64,000 nt of DNA from DTU019 sp050949825 (GTDB lineage Bacteria > Bacillota > Syntrophomonadia > Syntrophomonadales > Syntrophomonadaceae), in NCBI GenBank assembly GCA_050949825.1, contig JBMNGL010000018.1, positions 62,001-126,000 on the forward strand, given 5' to 3'. Made by a program: the position numbers and the translations under genes. Under the pieces are notes generated by a model. That model saw nothing but the letters and a program-made list of their open reading frames with translations. It was not told where the DNA came from and did no database searches. Below, piece by piece: positions 1 to 8,564 of the stretch (positions are counted from its first letter, which is position 1; each line of letters begins with the position of its first letter).

Positions 1-77
1 TTACCATTCTTTAACAATACTAATATCAGATGGCTGGGGATGTTTTCATTAATCATTAGATTGGGGCAGGGGATAAA

Positions 78-617
78 ATGGAACTAACCATTGATTATGA
101 ATGTGTAGAAAATTATATAGAAGAAAACCTGCCCAATATGCGAACCGTCCGGATCGATATTGCGGATATAGAATTCGAGCAGCGTTTCGAACTCCTATGT
201 TTTTATTGTGCGCGCTATAATGCCAAGTGGACTTGTCCGCCCAGGATCCCTAAAGCCAACTATAAAAAGATATTTTCAGAATATAGCAACGCTCTTTTTG
301 TATATCATCTCTTGCCGCTCAGTGATGACTACGAAAAAATAAGAACGGATTCCTCCATAGTCCTTCATCGCGCCCTTTTGGAAATTGAAAACTTTTTGTT
401 AAGCAATGGTAATGCGGTAAGAATTTCATTTATTGGCGGATCCTGCAAACTTTGCAAAAATGATTGTGCGCCGGACAAATGCAGAAATCCATATCAAGCC
501 CGTATACCTTTGGAGGCAACGGGGGTAAATGTAATAAAAACCGTAGAAAAATGCGGAATACAAATAAAATTTCCCGTTATAGAAATGATTTATAGGATTG
601 GGCTCATTCTATGGTAA
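78..617 (+). CDS. DUF2284 family cysteine-rich putative metal-binding protein
   Basis: A 179-residue protein with two cysteine groups: C-x-x-Y-N-x-x-W-x-C-P-P near residues 44-56, and a dense stretch of five cysteines (GSCKLCKNDC...KC) around 119-136. This arrangement is the hallmark of DUF2284, a family predicted to bind metal, perhaps an iron-sulfur cluster, with no settled reaction. No signal peptide is seen, so it is probably cytoplasmic. The ATG follows AGGGGAT at a normal distance. It lies 18 bases before a LicC-like gene on the same strand and may be co-transcribed with it; whether it takes part in surface decoration is inference only. Confidence 0.8.
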   Translation: MELTIDYECVENYIEENLPNMRTVRIDIADIEFEQRFELLCFYCARYNAKWTCPPRIPKANYKKIFSEYSNALFVYHLLPLSDDYEKIRTDSSIVLHRALLEIENFLLSNGNAVRISFIGGSCKLCKNDCAPDKCRNPYQARIPLEATGVNVIKTVEKCGIQIKFPVIEMIYRIGLILW

Positions 618-635
618 GCATTGGGAGGTAAAGCG

Positions 636-1340
636 ATGACGTATATTTTCTTGGCAGCGGGCAAAGGGGTACGACTGCAGCCCCTGACCCTTAACTATCC
701 TAAAACCTTATACCGGTTAAACGCAAATGATACGGTTATTCAAAGAATGATCAATTTGATTAAAAAATATGATCAAGATGCTGAAGTAGTAGTTGTAACT
801 GGTTTCTTACATCATAAAATCGAGGAGAACATCAGTGGGGTGACGTTCATTAACAATCCATTTTATGCGGTTACCAATTCCATAGCTTCCTTATGGTTTG
901 CACGGGATTATCTGAAAAGAGACCATGTCACTATCATTAATGGCGATGTGGTTATGGCAGACAAATTAGTTAAAGAGGTATTATGCCGCCAGACTGAAGG
1001 CGCTGTGGTGCTGTTCGACAGTTCCATAAAGAAAGATGGCGATTATAATGTCAGCATCGCGGCTGACAAAGTAGTAGTAATGAGCAAACAGTTGGATGAT
1101 TACGATGGTGAATACGCTGGAGTGATAAAACTGGATCGAAAAGTAGCCGAACAATTTTTGACCGTCTTGAACGCAATGGTAGATAACGGCCAATATGACC
1201 AGTGGTATGAAGATGCATTGGTTCAGATGATATTCACCGATAATTTCGTTTTAAATTACATTGATATTTGTGATTATGAGTGGACCGAAATAGATTCGGT
1301 ACGTGACCTGGTCATAGCCAAGAAAATATCCCGTGATTGA
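636..1340 (+). CDS. LicC-like nucleotidyltransferase (phosphocholine cytidylyltransferase type)
   Basis: About 234 residues. The N-terminus carries the sugar-nucleotidyltransferase signature (FLAAGKGVRLQPLT, then NYPKTLY), and a NPFY..TNSIASLWFA segment near residue 75 is typical of LicC-type enzymes, which activate phosphocholine or a similar small head group with CTP. An upstream in-frame TTG at 621 precedes the ribosome site; GGGAGG at 623-628 lies 7 bases before the ATG at 636, so 636 is taken as the start. The LicD-like gene 145 bases downstream supports a role in adding a phospho-linked group to a surface glycan. The exact substrate cannot be read from the sequence. Confidence 0.78.
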   Translation: MTYIFLAAGKGVRLQPLTLNYPKTLYRLNANDTVIQRMINLIKKYDQDAEVVVVTGFLHHKIEENISGVTFINNPFYAVTNSIASLWFARDYLKRDHVTIINGDVVMADKLVKEVLCRQTEGAVVLFDSSIKKDGDYNVSIAADKVVVMSKQLDDYDGEYAGVIKLDRKVAEQFLTVLNAMVDNGQYDQWYEDALVQMIFTDNFVLNYIDICDYEWTEIDSVRDLVIAKKISRD

Positions 1341-1484
1341 GTAGCACTTTAGTAACAAAATAACGTTTTTGCTAATCGCTCAGAATGTCATAAAGGCTTT
1401 ATACATATGCTTTATTTATTTTCATAGGTGGTCGTTTCCTGTAAGCTTGGCGATTTAATTATTAAGAATTAAGGGTGAAGGATA

Positions 1485-2240
1485 ATGGCGAATAATGTAA
1501 TAAAACGAGAACTGTTAGAAATACTGCAGGCAATTGATTATATCTGTACTCAGGAGAATATCTCCTATATGTTGGGTTACGGCACCTTACTGGGAGCAGT
1601 ACGGGAACATGATTTTATAGATTGGGACGATGATGCAGATCTTATAATGCACAGAAGGGATTTTGAGGCATTTGAAAAATGCTCTCTAAAGTATTTGCTG
1701 GATATGGGACTATTCCTTGGAAGTACATCAATAGGCAAGGCGAATGATTGGCAGTGTGTTTCAGTAATCCCCCATGTAGGGCGGTTCGACAACCCTGACA
1801 GGATGGTCGAAATAATGATTCTGGATACTATTCCTGCCAATAAAATTAAACGGAAAATTCAGGTTTTTATGCTTTTGTTGCTGCACGTAATGTTTAGAAA
1901 AAATGTTAATTACCAGGCATATAATAATTTGAGCCGCAGAACATTGATGTTTATGATCTCTGTGATAGGTCGATTGACCAGTGAAGAGGCTAAATTAAAA
2001 GCTTTTAAGAATGTTAGCACTTTGGGCAATCAGGAACAATCCGATTTATTATTCATTAGTACTGAACGTCCACAGTTCTTGGATTTACAAATTAAAAAAA
2101 GCTTTGTGGAAAATACCATAAGGATGCCATTTGCAGGTGCATATTTACTTGTCCCGGCAGGATGGGATGCGTTTTTGAAACTTTTTTATGGCGATGATTA
2201 TATGACTCCTAAACGAAATGATTATTATGTTTCCGTATAA
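1485..2240 (+). CDS. LicD family phosphotransferase
   Basis: A 251-residue protein with the LicD/fukutin-like nucleotidyltransferase-fold signature: GYGTLLGAVREHDFIDWDDD at residues 31-50, where the aspartates are expected to hold metal. LicD proteins move phosphocholine, or a similar phospho group, from a CDP carrier onto cell-surface sugars. Start ATG follows GAAGGAT. It sits between the LicC-like enzyme and an SDR-type epimerase, making a small surface-modification block. The 144 bases before it hold no gene and could carry a promoter. Confidence 0.8.
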   Translation: MANNVIKRELLEILQAIDYICTQENISYMLGYGTLLGAVREHDFIDWDDDADLIMHRRDFEAFEKCSLKYLLDMGLFLGSTSIGKANDWQCVSVIPHVGRFDNPDRMVEIMILDTIPANKIKRKIQVFMLLLLHVMFRKNVNYQAYNNLSRRTLMFMISVIGRLTSEEAKLKAFKNVSTLGNQEQSDLLFISTERPQFLDLQIKKSFVENTIRMPFAGAYLLVPAGWDAFLKLFYGDDYMTPKRNDYYVSV

Positions 2241-2309
2241 AGTGAATAAATTAAAGCGAGGGCCAGTTTATTCTGTTCTCATAAAATTCTTTATAAAAGA
2301 GGGCGTATC

Positions 2310-3179
2310 ATGATTTTGGTAACAGGTATAACAGGTTTGACAGGTAGGTTTTTATATAAAGAACTAAAAAAAACCCGTCTGGAAATAAAATATTTGGTTA
2401 GGAAAAGCAGCAACATTTCATTCATGGATCCTGGGAGCGATAGCATAGTTTTCGGAGACCAACGAAGGGCAGAAGAAATAAGCTCCGCCATGTCGAATGT
2501 TGATTCTGTTCTTCATCTGGCTCCACGGGACCAACTACAAAATATCCTGGATAAATGTATCGAAAACAATATACAAAGGCTTTTTTATGTAAATAGTACC
2601 GGCATATACAGCAAATTCAAAAGCAGCTCCAATGTTGATATAAAAAATGAGGAAATATTAAAAAATAGCGGGCTGATTTATACGATTATCAGACCTACCA
2701 TGATTTACGGCAATCATCAGGATGGGAACATGCATATATTAATAAAAATTATGAATAAGACCCGCTTTTTCCTAATAGTTGGAAGAGGCGAAGGATTGAT
2801 GCATCCTATTTATGCCGGAGATTTAGCTAAATTCCTGGTCTCGATTCTTTTAAATGAGGAGAAAACCCGATTTCAGGATTACAATGTTGCAGGTAAATAT
2901 CCAATAAAGTATAAAGATATGTTGAAGAACATATCTAATGCGTTAGGTAAAAAAGTTTATTTTATTAGCATTCCTTATAATATTGCTTTATTGGCGGGGA
3001 AAATAGGTGATAAAATACCAAATCGTTTAATAAATTATGAGAAAATTTTGAGACTTAATGAGGATAAAAATTTCGATTACACAAAAGCAAAAGAGGAATT
3101 AGCGTTTAATCCTATATCTTTTGAAAAAGGCATTCAATTAGAAATAAATGAAATGCGGGATAACAATTTGATTAAATAA
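2310..3179 (+). CDS. NAD-dependent epimerase/dehydratase (SDR family)
   Basis: A 289-residue protein. The N-terminus shows the Rossmann glycine motif TGITGLTG at residues 5-12, and a Y-x-x-x-K pair (Y100, K104) fits the extended-SDR active site. Proteins of this kind change nucleotide sugars or other NAD-linked substrates. The ATG follows GAGGG. The stop lies 32 bases before the beta-helix lipoprotein gene, so the two are probably in one transcript. Base composition is more AT-rich than in the genes after 28 kb. Substrate unknown. Confidence 0.75.
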   Translation: MILVTGITGLTGRFLYKELKKTRLEIKYLVRKSSNISFMDPGSDSIVFGDQRRAEEISSAMSNVDSVLHLAPRDQLQNILDKCIENNIQRLFYVNSTGIYSKFKSSSNVDIKNEEILKNSGLIYTIIRPTMIYGNHQDGNMHILIKIMNKTRFFLIVGRGEGLMHPIYAGDLAKFLVSILLNEEKTRFQDYNVAGKYPIKYKDMLKNISNALGKKVYFISIPYNIALLAGKIGDKIPNRLINYEKILRLNEDKNFDYTKAKEELAFNPISFEKGIQLEINEMRDNNLIK

Positions 3180-3211
3180 TTTTAAGTTGGTCTTTAATGA
3201 GGAGGTAAACC

Positions 3212-4621
3212 ATGCAGAATTCCCGGAAACTCTGTTTCTTAATGCTGGTCATTTTTAGTCTGACCTTATGCCTGGGCTGTGGTACAAGAGTCGCTATAGT
3301 GAGCGGCGAGCAATCAAATCAGGCTTTTGCTCGTGGGATTTATAATATCAAAGATTTCGGCGCTCAAGGTGACGGAGTAACAGATGATGCCAGGGCAATA
3401 CAGCGGGCCGCGGACAAAGCCCGTGATGACGATGCCACTCTAATTATTCCCGCTGGGAATTATCTTATCAAAAGCCGTGTCCGTTTATATACTTCCGTTG
3501 AATGTCAGGGGAACTTTATTATTGAAAATGGCACTTCTGCTTCAGTAACAGTATCCAGGTGGACCAAAATGGCAAAACTGCAGCCTACTGCTCTAACTGG
3601 GCTCTACAGGGGTTCCGCCCATTTAGCCGGGTTGAATGGATATGCTGGCGGTACAGTGATTTTGAAATCCACCGAGAAACTCATTGACCGGGAAAAATGG
3701 GGCTCTGATTACACTAAAAACGACACCGCAGAGATTACCAGCAGCGATGGCAATATTTCACCGGCTCTGGATTGTACCTACAATGATTTATCCCAGTTAA
3801 CCATAATCGTTTATGAGTATGAAAAACCCATTGTAATCTCCGGACTGAAAGTTCAGTCCAGGGGCAATTCTCCGGGCAAGGGGCGTTTAGTTTATTGTGT
3901 GCGCAGCAATGTTACATTTATTAATCCTGTGATTGTCAATACATCCATTACTGGCACAGCCGGCTGCGGTTTAAATATTTATGACAGTGTGAATGTAACT
4001 GTAAATAGTCCACTTATAACCAATTTTAAGCCTCAGGGTGGTGATGGGTACGGCATTGCTCTGGGGGCTGCTGCAAATATTACAGTACTGAATGGAAAAA
4101 TTACTGAATGTTCAAATCATGCCATAACCGGATGCCAGGATAAAAACGTTTTAATCAAAGGGGGTACCTATTCAGGCAATATATCCCCCCTGGACAATCA
4201 CTGGGGTAATGCGTTCGTAGTCGAAAACGCCACTCTGATTGGGGATTCCGGTATAACGTATGCTGGAACAGATATTACCATCCGCAACTCTAAATTCATA
4301 GATTGTATCAATATCCTGGGAATTCGCACGGATACGCCCAACATCATGGGCAGTGTAATCATAGATAATGTGAGCGCAAATAATAAAAAAGGATTCAAGA
4401 CGATATACTGTTACCGTGCCGGCAGCCAGGGAAGTGCAGTACCCGATAGGGTATTGGTTTCCAATGTTTTGGCAGATATCCCCAGCGACGGCTTTCTCTA
4501 TTATAATGAAATTAATACCAACAATGCTTCCGATTATACCGGCAAAATGATCTATAAAAACATTCAAACCAGGAATGGCGCAGGTACAATCGTTACTAGA
4601 ATTAATCGAGTGGGAGGGTAA
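3212..4621 (+). CDS. Exported right-handed beta-helix protein (Pectate_lyase_3 type), copy 1
   Basis: A 469-residue protein beginning with a hydrophobic export signal that ends in CLGC at about residue 23, a slightly unusual lipobox; it may be a lipoprotein. Residues 48-66 carry the family motif FGAQGDGVTDDARAIQ, followed by repeated short beta strands (NVTF, NVTV, NITV and similar), as expected of a parallel beta-helix. Such proteins bind or cut polysaccharides, or act as phage-tailspike-like surface proteins. GAGGAGGT sits 6 bases before the ATG. It is clearly a paralogue of the larger protein at 5420-7411: the DNHWGN, GTDIT.R and DCTY.D..QLT segments are shared in order. Enzyme activity is not proven by sequence. 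Confidence 0.75.
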   Translation: MQNSRKLCFLMLVIFSLTLCLGCGTRVAIVSGEQSNQAFARGIYNIKDFGAQGDGVTDDARAIQRAADKARDDDATLIIPAGNYLIKSRVRLYTSVECQGNFIIENGTSASVTVSRWTKMAKLQPTALTGLYRGSAHLAGLNGYAGGTVILKSTEKLIDREKWGSDYTKNDTAEITSSDGNISPALDCTYNDLSQLTIIVYEYEKPIVISGLKVQSRGNSPGKGRLVYCVRSNVTFINPVIVNTSITGTAGCGLNIYDSVNVTVNSPLITNFKPQGGDGYGIALGAAANITVLNGKITECSNHAITGCQDKNVLIKGGTYSGNISPLDNHWGNAFVVENATLIGDSGITYAGTDITIRNSKFIDCINILGIRTDTPNIMGSVIIDNVSANNKKGFKTIYCYRAGSQGSAVPDRVLVSNVLADIPSDGFLYYNEINTNNASDYTGKMIYKNIQTRNGAGTIVTRINRVGG

Positions 4622-4718
4622 AATTAATTCCGACCCCTAACACCAAAGAAGGTGCCTTTTTGCTATACAGCGGTTTATGAACGACTACTAATTCAAGATA
4701 TACATCCCACGGGTTAAG

Positions 4719-4758
4719 AAGTCCTTGGTTCTGCCAACAGGCAAGCCAGGGACTTTTT
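4719..4758 (+). terminator. Rho-independent terminator after the lic/beta-helix transcript
   Basis: AAGTCCTTGG (4719-4728) pairs with CCAGGGACTT (4746-4755) with one G-U pair. An inner TGCC/GGCA pairing extends the stem, and a run of T follows. It lies 98 bases after the stop at 4621. A much weaker CACC/GGTG hairpin with TTTTT at 4637-4661 precedes it. Confidence 0.65.
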
Positions 4759-5125
4759 TGTGGAGTAAACCATGGGTCCGCTGATGAGTATGGCCTATTC
4801 CTCGGGTTTTTCGCCTACGATCTGCTGCTGTAGTTTTCCCTCATTTACTTTTAGTCCCCCTTCTACAACTTTGTTACTCTTTCACTCTATCTACCCACCT
4901 GGTTATTTCTTCAGATTTTGCTTCGCCACTGACACCCTGGTCTTAGACTAAGTGATTGCAATCCCTGACTTACACCACAGAGTCAGGGCCATATCGGAGC
5001 AGCTAAAGGCTGCGGAGATATTGGTATGTCAAATTATGGAGTATGGACAGCCTTTATAGGGTATGTTTAAATAAAATTAACACGAATTATGTAAATAAAT
5101 AGAATATGTTGTCGAAAGACAGGGG
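4759..5125. other. Intergenic stretch without a recognisable gene
   Basis: About 370 bases with no convincing reading frame on either strand. The minus strand has short coding-like fragments broken by stops, which may be the decayed end of a mobile element, but I cannot name it. Confidence 0.4.
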
Positions 5126-5191
5126 CGAAATACTCGGGACTAACGTTGCAGGACAAAAGTCGTCGGGTTGGTTGTCAGGAGTAACATTTCG
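5126..5191 (+). ncRNA. Candidate structured RNA just ahead of a terminator
   Basis: CGAAATACTC (5126-5135) can pair with GAGT and ATTTCG (5179-5182 and 5186-5191), enclosing a second helix ACTAAC/GTTGGT and a small GAC-AAAA-GTC hairpin. A strong terminator starts 6 bases later. Layout (closed multi-helix domain plus terminator) is that of a riboswitch, attenuator or short RNA. I do not recognise the class, and there is no gene directly behind it other than the beta-helix gene 230 bases on. Confidence 0.35.
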
Positions 5192-5196
5192 TTTAT

Positions 5197-5229
5197 AACC
5201 TGCCTGGCTATCTATCCAGGCAGGTTTTT
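5197..5229 (+). terminator. Strong Rho-independent terminator
   Basis: AACCTGCCTGG (5197-5207) and CCAGGCAGGTT (5216-5226) form a perfect 11-base stem with an 8-base loop, followed by TTTTT. It ends the structured element at 5126-5191, or is controlled by it. Confidence 0.8.
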
Positions 5230-5251
5230 ACATATATTCTAATTTTCGTAA

Positions 5252-5362
5252 TAGGACGGCAGGGGCCGAAGCCGATACCGAGCATGGCCAGCTTGGTGGA
5301 AGTAAAGGCCGTGAAGCCGGGGTCTAAAAATATTAATGTTTACGATCCCAGGCTATCGATGG
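5252..5362 (+). promoter_or_regulatory. Riboswitch-like leader resembling the c-di-GMP-I (GEMM) class
   Basis: The leader of the second beta-helix gene holds the hairpin ACCGAGC/GCTTGGT (5277-5283 with 5291-5297). A segment reading GAAGCCGGGGTCT follows, whose GGGGTC (5319-5324) pairs with GATCCC (5344-5349), then AGGCTATCGATGG. The order and wording of the 3' half (AAGCC..GGGTCT, ACGATC..CAGG) resemble GEMM riboswitches that sense cyclic di-GMP. The match is imperfect: the hairpin loop at 5284-5290 is not a GNRA tetraloop. The element ends about 57 bases before the chosen ATG. c-di-GMP control of a surface protein would be sensible, but this is a pattern judgement, not a model score. Confidence 0.4.
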
Positions 5363-5419
5363 GGAGGAATATTTTCCTTTCTATTTCCGGGCTGCCCAAA
5401 TAAGAAAGGGACGTGCTAT

Positions 5420-7411
5420 ATGTTAACTCAAAGAAACCGTTTAGGAATTATTGCCATCCTTTTGCTTGCGTGCTTTATGATACAGTTGGCTCCAAGTGTT
5501 GCCAATGCTGCAATGACTGATTGGCAGATGATAGGAGTCGCTAAAAAAGCTCTGACAGCAAAAGGAACATTGTACCCGCAAGAGAATGTTGACACCGACA
5601 TTGTACCAATGGTGCAGGCAATAGTGGATAAGGCTGCACCGGGCGTAAAAGTAACATTTTACGAATCACGCCATCCGCAGATATCAAGCAGTGGGGCGAT
5701 CATTTATGGTACAAAAACCGTAACCAACAATGTTGTGGTCATGTTGACCAAAAATAAGGCCTCAAACAAACAATTAATGAGGGTCGTCGTACCGGCCAAG
5801 GCGGCTGCTGCTAATCCAGATGCCGTTGAGGTAGCGGCTGCGAAAGCTGCACTGGCAAATACCGCCTCATTAAAAGCGGTGGAGGGCAAAGATACCAACG
5901 CAGCCACCATGGCCCAGAGCATTGTCAATGCAGCTTCATCCGGTGTAACTGTACAGGTTATCTCATCCTCCAATCCACAGGTTGCAGTGGATGGAGCGAT
6001 TACCTACGGCAACACAGCTGTAACCGGGAATGTAACGCTAAAATTAACCAAAAACAATGCCTCCGATACTCAGGCCATAGCGCTAATTGTTCCAGCAAAG
6101 ATTGTAACACCGACTACGAATGTCGTAAATGTTAAGGACTATGGAGCCAAGGGTGATGGAGTTTCTGATGATGCTGCCGCCATCCAAAACGCAGCCAACG
6201 CAGCCAGAAGCAACAAATATACCCTGTATATCCCCAGCGGAGATTACTATCTGGGCAAATCGATATACATATATACTTCGGTAAATTGTGAAGGCAGATT
6301 TGTTATTAAGAACAGCACCAGCACACCATCCATTACTATTGCTCGGTCAGTGACAGGTGTCAATATCCCAGCCTCATCATTGTCAGGGTTAACCCGGGGG
6401 TCTAGCAAAATTACGGGGCTGAACGGTTATGCCGGTGGAACAGTGGTCCTTAAGTCCAGTGAAGTGTTGATCAGAAGATGGCAGGGTTCCACGGAAAGTC
6501 CTGCTTATACGAAAAATGATGCGTCCGTGATTACCAGTACATACGGATCGATCTCACCCGCACTTGATTGCACTTATTCGGACACATCCCAATTAACCGT
6601 TACAGTTTATCCGAAGGAAGACCCAATTACCATTACAGGACTTTCAGTGAGGCTCATCGGAGATACCAAAAATTATAGTTATTCAGTCTGGGTAAAACGC
6701 AGCAATGTTACCTTTAAAAATATTACCCTGAACAATACTTCAGCCGTGGGCAGTCCGGAGGGCGGTATGTATCTGGTTGACTGCACCAATGTGACCATCA
6801 ATAATCCGGTTATCTCTGGTTATGTCGGAAGCGGCGATAAATATGGCATATGTATGGGTATTACTGCAAACCTCACTGTTGACGGCGGAAAGATTACTGA
6901 CGCCAGACACGGTATCACCGGCAGGCATAGTAAAAATGTTATTATTCGGAATGGCACTTATACTGGAACCGTAAGCGGAGTAGATAATCATTGGGGCAAT
7001 AATTTCTTGGTGGAAAATTGCATCATAGATGGAAATTCGGGAGTAAGTTATGCCGGTACAGATATCACGGTGCGTAATTGTCAGTTGCTTAACTGTATCA
7101 ATATATTTACTCTCAGGAATGATACTCCTGAAATAATTGGGGAAGTGGTGGTTGAAAATGTAACTGCCAAGAGCCCCAGCAACTACAGCACCATGTATTG
7201 CTACCGTGCCACCTACGAAGGCCTGGTCCGTGATTATGGACATAAATTAGCGGTCCCGCAAATAACCATAAGCGGAGTTCGTGCGGATATTTCCAGTAAA
7301 GGTTATCTTTATTACAAACAAATATTAGCCGCCTGCGCAGCTGATTATGTGGGTAAGATGACGTTCACTGACATTCAAACTGTAAATGGGGGTACTATTA
7401 GAACTCAGTAG
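5420..7411 (+). CDS. Exported beta-helix protein with two N-terminal repeat domains, copy 2
   Basis: About 663 residues from the ATG at 5420. An in-frame ATG at 5336 lies inside the leader RNA and would put 28 extra residues before the signal peptide, so 5420 is preferred (AAAGGG 10 bases upstream). A signal peptide (residues 1-30) is followed by two tandem domains of roughly 90 residues, each with V/A-A-K-A-L...P..I..Y...V..NV...LTKN, reminiscent of atrophied bacterial Ig-like repeats. The rest is a beta-helix domain starting at DYGAKGDGVSDDAAAIQ and closely matching the protein at 3212-4621 along its length. Likely surface-exposed or secreted; polysaccharide binding or cleavage is inferred from the family. 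A terminator follows the stop. Confidence 0.75.
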   Translation: MLTQRNRLGIIAILLLACFMIQLAPSVANAAMTDWQMIGVAKKALTAKGTLYPQENVDTDIVPMVQAIVDKAAPGVKVTFYESRHPQISSSGAIIYGTKTVTNNVVVMLTKNKASNKQLMRVVVPAKAAAANPDAVEVAAAKAALANTASLKAVEGKDTNAATMAQSIVNAASSGVTVQVISSSNPQVAVDGAITYGNTAVTGNVTLKLTKNNASDTQAIALIVPAKIVTPTTNVVNVKDYGAKGDGVSDDAAAIQNAANAARSNKYTLYIPSGDYYLGKSIYIYTSVNCEGRFVIKNSTSTPSITIARSVTGVNIPASSLSGLTRGSSKITGLNGYAGGTVVLKSSEVLIRRWQGSTESPAYTKNDASVITSTYGSISPALDCTYSDTSQLTVTVYPKEDPITITGLSVRLIGDTKNYSYSVWVKRSNVTFKNITLNNTSAVGSPEGGMYLVDCTNVTINNPVISGYVGSGDKYGICMGITANLTVDGGKITDARHGITGRHSKNVIIRNGTYTGTVSGVDNHWGNNFLVENCIIDGNSGVSYAGTDITVRNCQLLNCINIFTLRNDTPEIIGEVVVENVTAKSPSNYSTMYCYRATYEGLVRDYGHKLAVPQITISGVRADISSKGYLYYKQILAACAADYVGKMTFTDIQTVNGGTIRTQ

Positions 7412-7420
7412 ACAATATTA

Positions 7421-7448
7421 GCGGGCGGCGAAAGCCGCCTGCTTTTTT
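7421..7448 (+). terminator. Terminator between convergent genes
   Basis: GCGGGCGGC and GCCGCCTGC (7421-7429, 7434-7442) form a nine-pair stem around GAAA, followed by six T on the + strand. The T run overlaps the stop codon of the convergent - strand glycosyltransferase. Read on the - strand the hairpin lacks a good T run, so it mainly serves the beta-helix gene. Confidence 0.8.
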
Positions 7449-8514
7449 ACATGCTATCCGAATTTCGAGAAAGGTCGGGCAAAGCAGTTATTTCCATGTC
7501 CGGAGCGGTGGCATCCATTATGAGCCTTAAAATTCCCCGCAGTGATCCCCGTCCATAAGCCATATGGGTCATAGGAAAAACAAACAGCGCAAGTACTGCA
7601 GACATTGGCTCCTTTGTTCTGACGGCAATCCTGCAGGAAAAAAACATATTCAGCAAAACATATAAGACAAGAGGGATGGAAATGATAGAAACAACAACAG
7701 GCGGGGTCAGAAAACAGGCTGCTAACAAAACGATACAATAGAGAAGAAACAGCAGGGGAACATAATTGCGCCATGATCTGAATCTGACCGGTGTGTAATG
7801 GTTGGCATAAAAGACCCAATAACCGCTGGCATGAATCCATTTCAGGTAATCAAGGAGGCGGGAGCGGATGAAATATTGACATTTGACGGAAGGATCCAGG
7901 TAAATGGTTCCCCCGCTGGCTTTGATTCGTGCGTTCATATCACGGTCTTCAGCTCGGGGAAGGTCAGGGTGAAACATACCGATCCTATTAAAAAGCGTTC
8001 GTTTGAAGCAGCCAAAAGGAACGGTATCAACTTGTCGGACTTCTTTTGAACCAATTCGGTAGTGTGCATTTCCTACCGCAAATGGACTGGTGTTTACAGC
8101 TGCCAGGGTTCTGCCCATCATGGTATTCTCCCGGGGAAGCACTTCAACGATGCCGCCATAATTATCACTTTTAGTTTCTGCACTTCCCCGAATTACCTTC
8201 TTAATATAATCAGGGGGATAGGCAGTATGGCCGTCCATGATCAGTACATACTCATGGGAGGAAGCTTCAATCCCCAGATTGCTGCCGGCAGGCTTAAGAC
8301 GCCGGATGTTGTCAATCAATCTGATAAAGTGGTACCTACGGCAGTAATTCTCAATGATCTCCCTGGTCCCGTCATCACTCATACCATCCACGATGATGAT
8401 CTCTGCCCGGTTAAAATCATAATCACTGGCTATGATGGAATCCAGGCATTTATTTAAGCAGGTGGATTCATTGTAACAGGGGATGATTATTGAAACGGTG
8501 GGCCATTCTAACAT
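7447..8514 (-). CDS. Family 2 glycosyltransferase, ExoA-like, membrane-anchored
   Basis: 355 residues, opening with the GT2 core VSIIIPCYNES and IIVDGMSDDGT; the donor-binding IMDGHTAYP segment lies near residue 93 and PRAEDRDMN, the acceptor-side acidic motif, near 190. Two or three hydrophobic helices follow residue ~255, so the catalytic domain is anchored at the cytoplasmic membrane face. The layout matches succinoglycan ExoA-type enzymes, which add a sugar to a lipid-linked chain. Start ATG has AAGGAGG in front. It is the last gene of the long - strand polysaccharide operon. Sugar specificity is unknown. Confidence 0.82.
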   Translation of the reverse strand: MLEWPTVSIIIPCYNESTCLNKCLDSIIASDYDFNRAEIIIVDGMSDDGTREIIENYCRRYHFIRLIDNIRRLKPAGSNLGIEASSHEYVLIMDGHTAYPPDYIKKVIRGSAETKSDNYGGIVEVLPRENTMMGRTLAAVNTSPFAVGNAHYRIGSKEVRQVDTVPFGCFKRTLFNRIGMFHPDLPRAEDRDMNARIKASGGTIYLDPSVKCQYFIRSRLLDYLKWIHASGYWVFYANHYTPVRFRSWRNYVPLLFLLYCIVLLAACFLTPPVVVSIISIPLVLYVLLNMFFSCRIAVRTKEPMSAVLALFVFPMTHMAYGRGSLRGILRLIMDATAPDMEITALPDLSRNSDSM

Positions 8515-8564
8515 AATTCCCTCCTTTTATTGTCCCCGTTATTGTCCCCGGTGAAAAAGCTTCA

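Noticed and set aside
5336..5419. The upstream ATG at 5336 as start of the long beta-helix protein
   Set aside because: It lies within the leader RNA, lacks a ribosome site and would bury the signal peptide behind 28 residues.
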